Part shown: positions 7,530 to 17,977 of the stretch, piece after piece | Layout of the letters: the number at the start of each line of letters is the position of its first letter | Numbering within the stretch: position 1 is the first letter of the stretch | Assembly: GCF_009862785.1 (NCBI RefSeq) | Contig: NZ_WWHU01000001.1 | Coordinates: 2,356,001 to 2,420,000 of the forward strand | DNA from: Gordonia sp. SID5947 | GTDB lineage: Bacteria > Actinomycetota > Actinomycetes > Mycobacteriales > Mycobacteriaceae | DNA: 64,000 bases | Direction of reading: 5' to 3' | Program-made: the position numbers and the translations under genes | The notes under the pieces: model-generated | Database searches by the model: none | What the model was told of the DNA's origin: nothing | The model's input: only the letters and a program-made list of their open reading frames with translations

Positions 7530-8794
7530 CGTGCGGCCTCCGCGGTGGTTCGCTGGTAATCCTCGATCCACGAAGCGGTCTCCTTGTGCAGGTGACGAAG
7601 GAGGATCTCCTGATCGTTGAGCAGGAACCGATCGACCACCCGGGTCTCGATCATCGATTGCGTCGCCTCGAGTGTGTTCGCGTCCTGCAGGCCATACTCC
7701 TTGAACGAGGCGGCCGCCAACTCTTGTGCCACGCGCTCTCTCGGCGAACGTGGTTCCGGGAAATACAACGTTCCCTCGAAGATGTGGGTGTTGTGTGACG
7801 TCGGCCAGTAGTGGTAGGTGAGGTACCAGCCGAGTCCCCAGAAGAGGATGACGAAGTTGGGGAAGAGCTGAAATGAGTCCAGGCCCCACGGGTCACATCT
7901 GGCCGGGTTGAGGCCGGCCGGCATCTCACCGGGATCGGGATTTTCCCATGGCCCGAACAGTCCACTCTGGAGTATGTCCTCGATGGGCTTGCGCATCGAG
8001 GCATCCATCTCCCACGCTCGGACCCCCGACGTGCTCACCAATCGGTGTGGCCCGTCGATCCGGTAGTGCGGAGCCTCGAAGCCGGCTTCCGCCGCAGCCT
8101 TCGAATAGGCCGTCGGTGACTGATTGGCGTGCAGGACAGGCGCGTGATAGAACTCTGCGAACGCGTCCATGTACAGCTTCCAGTTCGCCCCGACCTCCGA
8201 ACGGTACTGCCAGCGTGATGTCATCTTCCCGAAGGGATACCCGGCCAGGTCGGTCACCATGGGGCCGAGGAACGCGGTGAGCGACTGTTCGGGCTCCTTG
8301 GCGAAGTTGACGAAGATGAAGCCTTCCCAGACCTCGCAGTGCACTGACACCAGCCCGTACTTCGACTTGTCCAGGTCGAAGAACTCGCTCTCCTGCTGAA
8401 CGAAGGTCAGGTCGCCGTCCAGGTTGTAGCGCCACGCATGGTATTTGCAGGTGAACTGCCTACAGGTCCCGCTGGTCTCCTCTCGGGGCATGTTGTCCCA
8501 CACGAGTTTGTTACCCCGGTGCCGACACACATTGGGAAACGCCTTCACGCCGTTTCCCGTCTGGACCACGATGATCGACGTGTTGACCGCGGCCACTTCC
8601 TTGGTGAAGTAACTACCCTTTCGCGGCAGTTGCTCCACGCGGCCCACGTTGAGCCACGCGCGCCGGAAGATGGCCTTGCGCTCCAACTCGTAGATCTCCG
8701 GACTGATCGAGTCCTCGTAGGACATCGGACCGGTACCCAACTCGGGGTAATGCTCCGTCCAACTACCTTCGGCCGGCTTGGGAAAACGTGCCAC
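7526..8794 (-). CDS. Rieske non-heme iron oxygenase, copy 2
   Basis: A 422-residue Rieske oxygenase, similar over its whole length to the one at 2165-3436 (both begin KPAEGSWTEHYPELG soon after the start). The Rieske ligands are canonical: C90 and H92 in NVCRHRG, C116 and H119 in TCKYHAW. The catalytic iron site is DAFAEFYHAPVLH, with a later Asp in LNDQE. I chose GTG 8794 because AGGAG lies upstream at good spacing; the longer ATG-started form at 8830 would add an unconserved tail. It heads an operon with companion 2, the amidohydrolase and MarR. It probably uses the reductase at 4270-5315, since no second reductase is nearby. The substrate is unknown. Confidence 0.92.
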   Translation of the reverse strand: MARFPKPAEGSWTEHYPELGTGPMSYEDSISPEIYELERKAIFRRAWLNVGRVEQLPRKGSYFTKEVAAVNTSIIVVQTGNGVKAFPNVCRHRGNKLVWDNMPREETSGTCRQFTCKYHAWRYNLDGDLTFVQQESEFFDLDKSKYGLVSVHCEVWEGFIFVNFAKEPEQSLTAFLGPMVTDLAGYPFGKMTSRWQYRSEVGANWKLYMDAFAEFYHAPVLHANQSPTAYSKAAAEAGFEAPHYRIDGPHRLVSTSGVRAWEMDASMRKPIEDILQSGLFGPWENPDPGEMPAGLNPARCDPWGLDSFQLFPNFVILFWGLGWYLTYHYWPTSHNTHIFEGTLYFPEPRSPRERVAQELAAASFKEYGLQDANTLEATQSMIETRVVDRFLLNDQEILLRHLHKETASWIEDYQRTTAEAAR

Positions 8795-8951
8795 GGCTAC
8801 TCCTGATGACGTCGGGCCTGGGGCTGGCATCGGTCATTCCCCGGAGTTGTTGCGTCGGTTCAGTTCTCGCGAATCGAAGGACACCGGTTCCGAAAAGCTT
8901 TCGAAACGCCGGGGATCTTGCTGAGCTGACGGTATATGCTTCAGATCACAA

Positions 8952-8965
8952 TGACAAGTAGTTGA
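8952..8965. promoter_or_regulatory. Third copy of the CAAGTACTTG-type operator
   Basis: TGACAAGTAGTTGA matches the reverse complement of the twin operator at 5349-5382 at 13 of 14 positions. It lies in the 205-base divergent gap between Rieske oxygenase 2 and the aldehyde dehydrogenase, so one regulator could control both directions. Confidence 0.55.
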
Positions 8966-8999
8966 TATTACTTCTCGGGACAACGATCAGGAGAGTCTG

Positions 9000-10448
9000 T
9001 TGCACCACGACGATGAGTTGTTCATCGGCGGTAGCTGGACACCCGCCGCCACCGATCGGACCATCGAGGTGATCTCCCCACACACGCAGGACGTCCTCGC
9101 GCGAGTCGCGGCGGCGGGACCCGCCGATGTCGACGCCGCAGTGGCATCCGCTCGTAAGGCGTTCGACGACGGCGACTGGGCACATTCGTCACCCACCGAT
9201 CGGATCAACGCCGTTCGCCGACTCGGCAAGCTCTACGCGGAGCACCAGGCCGACATGGCGGAGACGATCAGCGCCGAGATGGGCGCTCCGATCACATTCG
9301 CCCGGCGTGCCCAGGCGGGCCTCCCGCTGAGCATCATGGGCGCATTCACCGAGATCGCGGAGGCATTCCCCTGGACCGAGGCGCGGCCGGGAGCCCACGG
9401 GCCCGATATTCGTTTGCACCGCACACCGGTAGGTGTCGTCGCGGCGGTCGTACCGTGGAACATGCCCCAGTTCCTCATCTCCACCAAACTGATTCCGGCG
9501 TTGCTGGCCGGTTGCAGCGTGGTGCTCAAACCCTCACCGGAGGCGCCACTCGACGCGCTGCTTCTCGCCGAATTGATCGAACAGGCCGAACTCCCGGCCG
9601 GGGTCGTGAGTGTGTTGCCGGGTGACGCCGAGACGGGCCACCACCTGGTGACCCACCCCGGTGTGGACAAGGTGTCTTTCACCGGTTCGACCGACGCAGG
9701 CCGACGGGTTGCGACTGCCTGCGGCGTGGAACTCAAACGGCTCAGCCTCGAACTCGGCGGCAAATCCGCCGCGATCGTGCTCGCTGATGCTGATCCCGCG
9801 ACAGTGGCAACCGGGATACGATTCGCGAGTTTGTCGAACAGCGGCCAGATCTGCAACGCGCTCACGCGAATCCTGGTACCAGAGCACAGGTCAGCCGAAT
9901 TCGTCGACGCACTCGTCGCCGAGATCGACACACTGGCCATCGGGGACCCCGCCGATCCGTCGACCCAGATCGGCCCTCTGGTCACCGAACGCCAGCAACA
10001 CCGGGTCCGTGGATACATCGAGTCGGGAGTACAACAAGGCGCGCAACTGGTCTGCGGTGGGACCGAGATGCCCGACGGGATCGATCATGGTTGGTACGTC
10101 CGCCCGACGTTGTTCAGCGACGCCGACAACTCGATGCGAATCGCACGTGAGGAGATCTTCGGCCCGGTTCTCACCGTGATCCCCTACGGCGACGAAGAGG
10201 AAGCCGTCCGCATCGCGAACGATTCCCCGTTCGGCCTCGCCGGGTCGGTGTGGGGTGCCGACACCGACCGCGGGCTGGCGATCGCCTCACGAATCCGGGC
10301 GGGCACCTTTGGGGTGAACCAGGGTTACACGATGGATCCGTTCGCACCTTTCGGCGGTGTCAAGTCCAGCGGTTACGGGCGGGAACTCGGACGCGAGGGC
10401 ATCGACAGCTATCTCGAGACCATGTCGATCTCCATCGCACAGGGTTAG
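9000..10448 (+). CDS. NAD(P)-dependent aldehyde dehydrogenase
   Basis: A 482-residue aldehyde dehydrogenase that oxidises an aldehyde to an acid. Visible motifs are VVPWNMPQF, KPSPEAPL, the cofactor turn FTGSTDAG, the catalytic Glu in LELGGKSA and a catalytic Cys in SNSGQICNA. EEIFGPVL and the C-terminal PFGGVKSSGYGRE are also present. Length is typical. The start is an apparent TTG at 9000, chosen for the CAGGAGAG upstream. It is divergent from the Rieske-2 operon and shares the promoter region with the third operator, suggesting it handles an aldehyde in the same pathway. The substrate is not known. Confidence 0.92.
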   Translation: MHHDDELFIGGSWTPAATDRTIEVISPHTQDVLARVAAAGPADVDAAVASARKAFDDGDWAHSSPTDRINAVRRLGKLYAEHQADMAETISAEMGAPITFARRAQAGLPLSIMGAFTEIAEAFPWTEARPGAHGPDIRLHRTPVGVVAAVVPWNMPQFLISTKLIPALLAGCSVVLKPSPEAPLDALLLAELIEQAELPAGVVSVLPGDAETGHHLVTHPGVDKVSFTGSTDAGRRVATACGVELKRLSLELGGKSAAIVLADADPATVATGIRFASLSNSGQICNALTRILVPEHRSAEFVDALVAEIDTLAIGDPADPSTQIGPLVTERQQHRVRGYIESGVQQGAQLVCGGTEMPDGIDHGWYVRPTLFSDADNSMRIAREEIFGPVLTVIPYGDEEEAVRIANDSPFGLAGSVWGADTDRGLAIASRIRAGTFGVNQGYTMDPFAPFGGVKSSGYGRELGREGIDSYLETMSISIAQG

Positions 10449-10461
10449 CACCGGCGATTGG

Positions 10462-11499
10462 TCAGCGCTGCATCTCACCGAGGCTCGGGGCGGGCCGGTA
10501 GTCCGGGACATGATCGGACACGTTGATCGGACACCGGATCGTCCGGAAGCCACCGGATTCCACGATGACGTCCGGGTTCAGTTCCAGCGCCTCCGGTAGG
10601 GTGCGCACCGCCGCGGCCGGCACACCCAGGGGCCGCAACCGCTTCTCCCAGTTGTCGGCCGTGTCCGCCGACAACGCCTGACCGACCGCGGCGAGCACCT
10701 CGTCGCGGCGCTCTGCACGTTCGGCCATCCGCGTGAATCCCTCGACACCGGCCTCGGTCGCGAAAACCTGCCAGAAGCGATCATGGGTGATGAACAACGC
10801 GAGATATCCGTCTGCGGTCCCGAAGATCTGGGCCGGAACGTAGTACGAGTGTGCACCGAAGGGGCGACGTACCGGTACGGTTCCACCGTTGAGAAACGCC
10901 GAAGCGTGATAGTTCAACTGCGAGAACATGACATCGCGCAGGGATACGTCGATCTGGCCGCCGCGACCGGAGACGATCTGGGACACCAGACCGAGCGCAG
11001 CGGTCAGTCCCGTCGAGTTGTCGGCGGAGGAGTATCCCGGCAGGGTCGGCGGCCCCTGCGGATCGCCCGTGAGTGCCGCCACCCCGGTCGCCGCCTGGAT
11101 CACGTAATCGAAGGCCGGGTCGTCGCCGCCGTAGAGCCCGAATCCGGTGATCGCGACGCACACGATCCGCTCGTTGATGCGACGGAGGTTCTCGTACGTG
11201 AGTCCGAGGCGGTGGATGGCCGACGGTTTGAGATTCACGAGCAGTGCGTGCGCATCCGTCGCGAGCTCTTCGAGTTGCTCTCGACCGTCCGGACTCGTGA
11301 GATCCAGGCACACACTGCGTTTCCCACGATTCAGACTTGCGAAGTACGCGTCGCTCACCTGCCGGGAGATCTCGCCGGCCGCAGGTTCGATCTTGATGAC
11401 CTCTGCTCCGAGATCTGCCAGTGTCATCGTCGCGTAGGGGCCTGCCAGCATCGTGCCCACCTCAAGGATGCGAATACCTGCCAGCGGGCCGGACGTCAC
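10462..11499 (-). CDS. Class III (CaiB/BaiF-type) CoA-transferase
   Basis: A 345-residue member of the formyl-CoA/carnitine CoA-transferase family, which moves CoA between carboxylic acids. The N-terminus GIRILEVGTMLAGPYATMTLADLGAEVIKIEP is diagnostic. The usual catalytic Asp after the NRGKRSVCLDL block is plausible as D163 in SSADNSTG, but I cannot fix it with certainty. It is slightly shorter than many members (380-400). The GTG start overlaps the stop of the LLM gene (GTGA), so the two are co-translated. Downstream of the mutase genes, it could activate the substrate acid for the acyl-CoA mutase. Confidence 0.88.
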   Translation of the reverse strand: MTSGPLAGIRILEVGTMLAGPYATMTLADLGAEVIKIEPAAGEISRQVSDAYFASLNRGKRSVCLDLTSPDGREQLEELATDAHALLVNLKPSAIHRLGLTYENLRRINERIVCVAITGFGLYGGDDPAFDYVIQAATGVAALTGDPQGPPTLPGYSSADNSTGLTAALGLVSQIVSGRGGQIDVSLRDVMFSQLNYHASAFLNGGTVPVRRPFGAHSYYVPAQIFGTADGYLALFITHDRFWQVFATEAGVEGFTRMAERAERRDEVLAAVGQALSADTADNWEKRLRPLGVPAAAVRTLPEALELNPDVIVESGGFRTIRCPINVSDHVPDYRPAPSLGEMQR

Positions 11500-12452
11500 C
11501 GGAGTTCCTTTGCCAACTCTGCCATGACCTCGCGCGTCCGGTACTTGGACGCGACGAGTTCATCACGGGTGTCACCGATCGGCAGGAGCCGCATCGAGAT
11601 GTCGGTGACCCCGGCCTTCTCGAAGTCCCGGAAGCGAGCAAGGATCGCATCCTCGTCACCCGCGACACACAGATCGCCGACATCGCGCGCATCGCCGCGC
11701 TCGAGCAGCTTCTGATAGTTCGGCGAGAACTCCGCTTCGGCGAGAATGCGATTCGCCCGCGAACGGGCCTCGTCGACCTCCGACGGACGGCACAGACACA
11801 CCGGCACGCCCGCGACGATCCGCGGTGCGGGACGTCCTGCGCCGTCTGCTGCCTTGTTGATGCTCGGTGCGATGTGTTCGGCAATCGCCCGCTCGTCGGC
11901 CATCCACAGAATGGTGCCGTCTGCCCGCTCTCCGGCGAGGCGCAACATCACCGGGCCCAGCGCGGCGAGGAACACCGGCAGCGGCGCGACCGGCCCGAGT
12001 TCGAGTGGATTGTGAACCGTGAACGAATCGTTCTCCACATCCACCGGTCCGGGGCCGTGCAGCGCCTGATCCAAGACGTCGAGGTAATCGCGGGTGAGCC
12101 GAGCCGGCTTCTCGTACGGGATCCCGAGCATGTCCTGGACGATCCAGTGATGCGACGGTCCGACTCCGAGGGCGAGTCGTCCCGAGGACGCCGCGTGTGC
12201 CGACAGCGCCTGCCGGGCAAGGGCAATCGGATGCTGCGCCTGCAATGGCACCACGGCGGTCCCGAGCTCGATGTTCGTGGTTCGGGCACCCATCAACGCA
12301 ATGGTGATCAGAGCGTCGAAATCCGAGGGCACCTGCGGGATCCAAGCCGTGTCCATGCCCGCGGACTCTGCCCACTCGATGTCTTTCATCATCCGATCGA
12401 CCTTGCGGGCGGAGTCGCCCCGCTCCGGTCCGATCATCACTCCGACGCGCAC
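11496..12452 (-). CDS. LLM-class (luciferase-like) F420- or flavin-dependent oxidoreductase
   Basis: A 318-residue TIM-barrel protein of the luciferase-like family. I start it at GTG 12452 behind GGAGGA, giving VRVGVMIGPERGD; the ATG at 12533 would add an unrelated tail. Features are WAESAGMDTAWIP, ALGVGPSHHWI and FLAALGPVML. In mycobacteria many such proteins use cofactor F420, and this sequence fits that group, but F420 against FMN cannot be decided here. It lies between the mutase small subunit and the CoA-transferase in one minus-strand operon. Confidence 0.85.
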   Translation of the reverse strand: MRVGVMIGPERGDSARKVDRMMKDIEWAESAGMDTAWIPQVPSDFDALITIALMGARTTNIELGTAVVPLQAQHPIALARQALSAHAASSGRLALGVGPSHHWIVQDMLGIPYEKPARLTRDYLDVLDQALHGPGPVDVENDSFTVHNPLELGPVAPLPVFLAALGPVMLRLAGERADGTILWMADERAIAEHIAPSINKAADGAGRPAPRIVAGVPVCLCRPSEVDEARSRANRILAEAEFSPNYQKLLERGDARDVGDLCVAGDEDAILARFRDFEKAGVTDISMRLLPIGDTRDELVASKYRTREVMAELAKELR

Positions 12453-12501
12453 GTTTCCTCCAGGTGTCTCACAGTGGTCAGGCCGGTGTGGGCACACGAC
12501 G

Positions 12502-12902
12502 TCACGACGGCGCCGTGGTCGCGGTGAGAGCACGGACGTCGGTCACCAACGTCTCCAGCGGCGTACCGGTCGGAAAGACCGCTGCGGCACCGGCTTCGAG
12601 CAAGGTGTCGACGTCGGATTGCGGAATGGTGCCACCGACCACGACGGCGATGTCACCGGCATCCGCCGCTCGCAGGGCGTCGACGGTTCGGCGCGTCAGT
12701 GCGACGTGCGCGCCGGACAGGATACTCAGGCCGACCACGGCCACGTCTTCGTGGAGTGCGATCGAGACGATGTCCTCGATCCTCTGCCTGATGCCGGTGT
12801 AGATCACCTCGAAACCTGCGTCGCGCAACGTCCGGGCGACGATCTTGGCCCCACGGTCGTGACCGTCCAGGCCCGGTTTCGCGACCAGGATCCGGGCGGT
12901 CA

Positions 12903-12903
<1 letters not shown>
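12502..12903 (-). CDS. Cobalamin-binding small subunit of acyl-CoA mutase
   Basis: A 133-residue B12-binding Rossmann domain of the methylmalonyl/isobutyryl-CoA mutase small-subunit type. The base-off, His-on cobalamin motif is present as KPGLDGHDRG (D-x-H-x-x-G), followed by GLSILSGAH and VVGGTIP. Length matches IcmB/HcmB. The ATG overlaps the stop of the large-subunit gene (ATGA), so the two products should be made in equal amounts. It would supply adenosylcobalamin for the radical rearrangement in the large subunit. Confidence 0.92.
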
Positions 12904-14479
<1,576 letters not shown>

Positions 14480-14634
14480 CAGCGGATACGATACTTGCAG
14501 AAAATGAGAATGCCAATACCGCTCGTACTTCGGATCTCGCACCGAACCCGGAGCCGCTCGGCGTCCGGACAATCGCAATGGGTCGTGGGCTCGTCGGACA
14601 CGCTGTGCCACCGACTCCTTCACCTCCGACGAAC

Positions 14635-14649
14635 GAGAATTAGATTCTC
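14635..14649. promoter_or_regulatory. Inverted repeat in the mutase/DtxR divergent region
   Basis: GAGAAT-TAG-ATTCTC is a perfect 6-base inverted repeat around a 3-base centre. It lies about 20 bases upstream of a TATTCT -10-like element for the DtxR-type gene, and between it and the divergent mutase operon. It could be the site of the adjacent regulator. Confidence 0.4.
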
Positions 14650-14681
14650 CTTCTGAGAGACTCCGATGCTATTCTGGGCGC

Positions 14682-15401
14682 ATGCATCCGTCCCACGTCG
14701 CCCTCGGCAGCGGTCACAGAGATCCGCTCGGCGAGGTGACGGCGGCGTCCCGGCAGTACCTGAAGGCGATCTGGGACGCGAGCGAATGGGCCAGCGATCC
14801 GGTCACCACCAAGACGGTGGCCGAACGCGTCGGGGTCTCGCCGTCGACCGCATCCGATGCCGTCCGCCGCCTCGCCGACAAAGGACTCGTCACACACCAG
14901 CGCTACGGCGCCGTCGCCCTCAGCAGCCGGGGACACGCGTTGGCGGCGCACGTCATACGGCGCATGCGACTCATCGAGTCATTTCTCGTCCGAGAACTCG
15001 GCTACGGCTGGCACGAAGTCCACGACGACGCCGACACCCTTGCCAACGCCGCTTCCGACGACCTGATCGAACGCATCGACCGGCGGCTGGGGCATCCGAC
15101 CCGGGATCCGCATGGTGATCCCATCCCCGCCGCCGACGGCCGAGTACCGACGCCCTCGCTACGTCCCCTCGCGACCTGCGACACCGGCGACACGGGCACG
15201 GTGGCGCGCATCGCCGACTCCGATCCGGCGATGCTCGAGTACTTCGGGTCCGTCGGCCTCACCCTCGACTCGGGAGTGACCGTGCACGCCAAACGACCGT
15301 TCGCCGGGACCATGCGCATCTCCGTCACCGGCTTCGCCGAGATGGAACTCGGCGATGTCGCGATCCGGTCGGTCTGGCTGACCGCGGCCGACCACGGATG
15401 A
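14682..15401 (+). CDS. DtxR/MntR-family metal-dependent regulator
   Basis: A 239-residue protein with a DtxR-type winged helix (TTKTVAERVGVSPSTASDAVRRLADKGLV), a dimerisation/metal domain (RRMRLIESFLVRELGYGWHEVHDDADTLANAASDDLIERID) and a C-terminal SH3-like domain. This is the architecture of Mn- or Fe-responsive repressors such as MntR and IdeR. The HDDAD stretch is where metal ligands usually lie. The -10-like TATTCT is only 6 bases before the ATG, so the transcript may be leaderless. It is divergent from the mutase operon and followed by an amidohydrolase. Target genes are unknown, although the inverted repeat at 14635 is a candidate site. Confidence 0.85.
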   Translation: MHPSHVALGSGHRDPLGEVTAASRQYLKAIWDASEWASDPVTTKTVAERVGVSPSTASDAVRRLADKGLVTHQRYGAVALSSRGHALAAHVIRRMRLIESFLVRELGYGWHEVHDDADTLANAASDDLIERIDRRLGHPTRDPHGDPIPAADGRVPTPSLRPLATCDTGDTGTVARIADSDPAMLEYFGSVGLTLDSGVTVHAKRPFAGTMRISVTGFAEMELGDVAIRSVWLTAADHG

Positions 15402-15475
15402 CCCGGGGACAGCAGAGATGACGACAGACAGGGCCGGAACGCCCGGCCGCTCCACCAGCCACGAAGGAGAGTGTC

Positions 15476-16738
15476 ATGAACATTGACGACCTGGTGCTCA
15501 TCAGCATCGACGACCATGTGGTCGAGCCACCGGACATGTTCCTGCGCCATGTACCGGACAAGTACCGCGATCAGGCGCCCGTGGTGATCACCGACGACAA
15601 GGGTGTCGACCAGTGGATGTACATGGGCAAGCAGGCGGGCGTCAGCGGACTGAATGCGGTGGTGTCCTGGCCTGCGGAGGAATGGGGCCGCGACCCGGCG
15701 GGCTTCGCCGAGATGCGACCTGGCGTCTATGACGTGCACGAGCGCGTCCGCGACATGAGTCGCAACGGAATCTGGGCCTCGATGTGCTTTCCCACGTTCG
15801 CCGGCTTCTCCGCACGCCACCTCAATCAGCACCAGAGTGACATCACGCTCGTGATGGTCTCGGCGTACAACGATTGGCACATCGACGAATGGGCGGGCGC
15901 CTACCCGGACCGCTTCATCCCGTTGGCTCTGTTGCCCACCTGGAATGTCGACGCGATGTGCGCCGAGATCCGCCGGGTCGCGGCAAAGGGATGCCGGGCG
16001 GTCACGATGCCCGAACTACCTCACCTGGAGGGACTACCGAGCTACCACGACCTGGACTACTGGGGTCCGGTGTTCGAGACCCTGTCGGAGACCGGACTCG
16101 TGATGTGTCTGCACATCGGCACCGGCTTCGGTGCGCTCAACCTGGCCAAGGACTCGACGATCGACAGTTTGATGGTGCTGGCCTCGCAGATCTCCGCACT
16201 CGCGGCACAGGATCTTCTCTGGGGCCCGGCCATGCGCACCTATCCCGACCTCAAGTTCGCGTTCTCCGAGGGCGGGATCGGCTGGATACCTTTCTATCTC
16301 GACCGCAGTGACCGTCACTACACGAACCAGAAGTGGCTGCGTCGCGACTTCGGCGACAAACTCCCCAGCGAGGTCTTCCGCGACCACTCACTGGCCTGCT
16401 ACGTCACCGACAAGACCTCGCTGCTGCTGCGTCACGAGATCGGCATCGACAACATCGCATGGGAGTGCGACTACCCGCACTCAGACTGCTTCTGGCCGGA
16501 CGCACCGGAACAGATGCTGCGCGAATTGCAGGCCGCGGGCGCCGACGATTCCGACATCAACCAGATCTCGTGGGAGAACTCCGCGCGATTCTTCAACTGG
16601 AATCCGCTCGACAACCACACCCGTGACGAGATCAACGTCGGTGCGCTCCGACGTTCGGCCACCGACGTCGACGTGTCGATCCGGTCACGTGACGAGTGGA
16701 AGCGCCGCTACCGGGAGAAGAACATGGCGCAGGCGTGA
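15476..16738 (+). CDS. ACMSD-type amidohydrolase (amidohydrolase 2 family)
   Basis: A 420-residue TIM-barrel hydrolase/decarboxylase of the amidohydrolase-2 (ACMSD-like) family. The N-terminal metal-site region is SIDDHVVEPPDMF, a later His is in CLHIGTGFG, and the C-terminal strand WECDYPHSD carries the conserved Asp and His. This long type is common in actinobacterial steroid and aromatic catabolic clusters, where its reaction is mostly undefined. A GAAGGAGAG ribosome site precedes the ATG. It is followed by an intergenic repeat, and the next gene converges. Confidence 0.85.
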   Translation: MNIDDLVLISIDDHVVEPPDMFLRHVPDKYRDQAPVVITDDKGVDQWMYMGKQAGVSGLNAVVSWPAEEWGRDPAGFAEMRPGVYDVHERVRDMSRNGIWASMCFPTFAGFSARHLNQHQSDITLVMVSAYNDWHIDEWAGAYPDRFIPLALLPTWNVDAMCAEIRRVAAKGCRAVTMPELPHLEGLPSYHDLDYWGPVFETLSETGLVMCLHIGTGFGALNLAKDSTIDSLMVLASQISALAAQDLLWGPAMRTYPDLKFAFSEGGIGWIPFYLDRSDRHYTNQKWLRRDFGDKLPSEVFRDHSLACYVTDKTSLLLRHEIGIDNIAWECDYPHSDCFWPDAPEQMLRELQAAGADDSDINQISWENSARFFNWNPLDNHTRDEINVGALRRSATDVDVSIRSRDEWKRRYREKNMAQA

Positions 16739-16749
16739 GGCGTCCCTCG

Positions 16750-16851
16750 CTGATCAGTCTCGATACGCCCACTCGCTACGCTCGCCGGCCACTCGACCCA
16801 CAACCCCGCTGATCGAGTAGGCACCGAGCGTGGCGAGGCGCCGTATTGGAC
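16750..16851. repeat. Intergenic palindromic repeat, possible terminator
   Basis: Two arms, around 16750-16797 and 16808-16851, form an imperfect inverted repeat: CTCGATACGCCCACTCGCTA on the left, and a related CTCGATCAG/CCTCGCCACGCTCGG pattern on the right when read in reverse. It fills the gap between two converging genes, so it may terminate both transcripts. Its core (GAGCGTAGCGAGTGGGC in reverse) is shared with repeats at 37173, 56237 and 61127 that lie inside coding sequence. This looks like a dispersed REP-type element of the genome. Confidence 0.65.
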
Positions 16852-16897
16852 CACCCCACAACGCCCGCGGGCTACCCGACCGGCGGCCGGCCGGTCA

Positions 16898-17977
16898 CTA
16901 CTGGCGTGCGACCAACCCGCGCCCGCTCACCGGCGGCAGATCGAGGGCGGTGACCAGACCGGGTTTCGCGTCCACCACGGCGGCAACGGAATTGACCAGC
17001 CGCATGGCTGTCACGATCATGCCGGAGACGTTGTGGTCGCCATGCTCGCCGTGGTGGGAGAACTCGACCTTCATCTCGGGTTCGCCGGAGACGAGGATGC
17101 GATAGCAGCCGTCGCCTTCGGCCGGCGACGGCCAGTCCGGGCACTGGTCCGGGTGCGTTCGGGTGTAGTGCTCGAGCACCACACGGTCGACACCGTCGAC
17201 TTGCCCGACGACCTCGAAATGCAGTGCCGCCATGGTTCCTTCGGGGATCTCGACGGAGACCGTCGAATAGTCGCGGTCGGCCGGGACTCGATCGAAGCGT
17301 TCGACGAGGGGTTCGTCCAGGGTCAGTCCGAGCCCCGCGGCGATCTGGCGGACCACACTGCCCCACCCCATCGCCAGGACGCCGGGCCACAGCAGGAGCG
17401 GTGTCGCGTCCATCGGCTGACCGAAGCCGAAGATGTCCTTCATCACGACCGGTTGGTAGTAAGTCGAGTAGTCCGCGATCTCCAGGCAGCGCACCTCGTC
17501 GATCCGCTGCGACAGACTCGTCATCGACAACGGCAGAACGTCATTGGCAAATCCGGGGTCGATGCCGTTCACGTGCAGGCTGGCATTGCCGGACTCACCG
17601 GCGGCCGCGATCCGGTCGAGCAACTCCTGGTTGAGGATGCCCTGCGGGAACTGCAAGACCACGGGCCCGCTCGATACGACGTTGATACCGTTCTCGACGA
17701 AGAAGATCAGGTCGTCGATCGCCTCGAAGATGCGATCATCGGTCATCGCGGTGTGCACAACGCAGTCGGGCCGCAGAGCGACCAGCGCGTCGCGGTCGTC
17801 GGTCGCCACCACGCCGAGTTCCCGATCGAGCCCCGCGAGTTGCCCCGCGTCCTTGCCGACCTTGGCCGGGTCGGACACCCACACCCCCACGAGTTCCAGA
17901 TCCGGCCGGGCATCGATCCCGGCGATGGCATGGCGTCCCACTGTTCCGGTCGACCACTCGACCACACGAAGAGTCAT
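16898..17977 (-). CDS. NAD(P)-binding oxidoreductase, DAP-dehydrogenase/dihydrodipicolinate-reductase-like
   Basis: A 359-residue protein with an N-terminal Rossmann domain (VVEWSTGTVGRHAIAGI, then ELVGVWVSDPAKVGKDAG) and a central HTAMTDD segment. It belongs to a family annotated as DAP-dehydrogenase- or dihydrodipicolinate-reductase-like that is abundant in mycobacteria and often beside lipid and steroid genes. A lysine role is unlikely from context. A perfect KstR-type box lies at 17988-18001, with TAGTTT six bases before the ATG. The ATG also overlaps the stop of the upstream membrane-protein gene (ATGA). The true substrate is unknown. Confidence 0.8.
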   Translation of the reverse strand: MTLRVVEWSTGTVGRHAIAGIDARPDLELVGVWVSDPAKVGKDAGQLAGLDRELGVVATDDRDALVALRPDCVVHTAMTDDRIFEAIDDLIFFVENGINVVSSGPVVLQFPQGILNQELLDRIAAAGESGNASLHVNGIDPGFANDVLPLSMTSLSQRIDEVRCLEIADYSTYYQPVVMKDIFGFGQPMDATPLLLWPGVLAMGWGSVVRQIAAGLGLTLDEPLVERFDRVPADRDYSTVSVEIPEGTMAALHFEVVGQVDGVDRVVLEHYTRTHPDQCPDWPSPAEGDGCYRILVSGEPEMKVEFSHHGEHGDHNVSGMIVTAMRLVNSVAAVVDAKPGLVTALDLPPVSGRGLVARQ

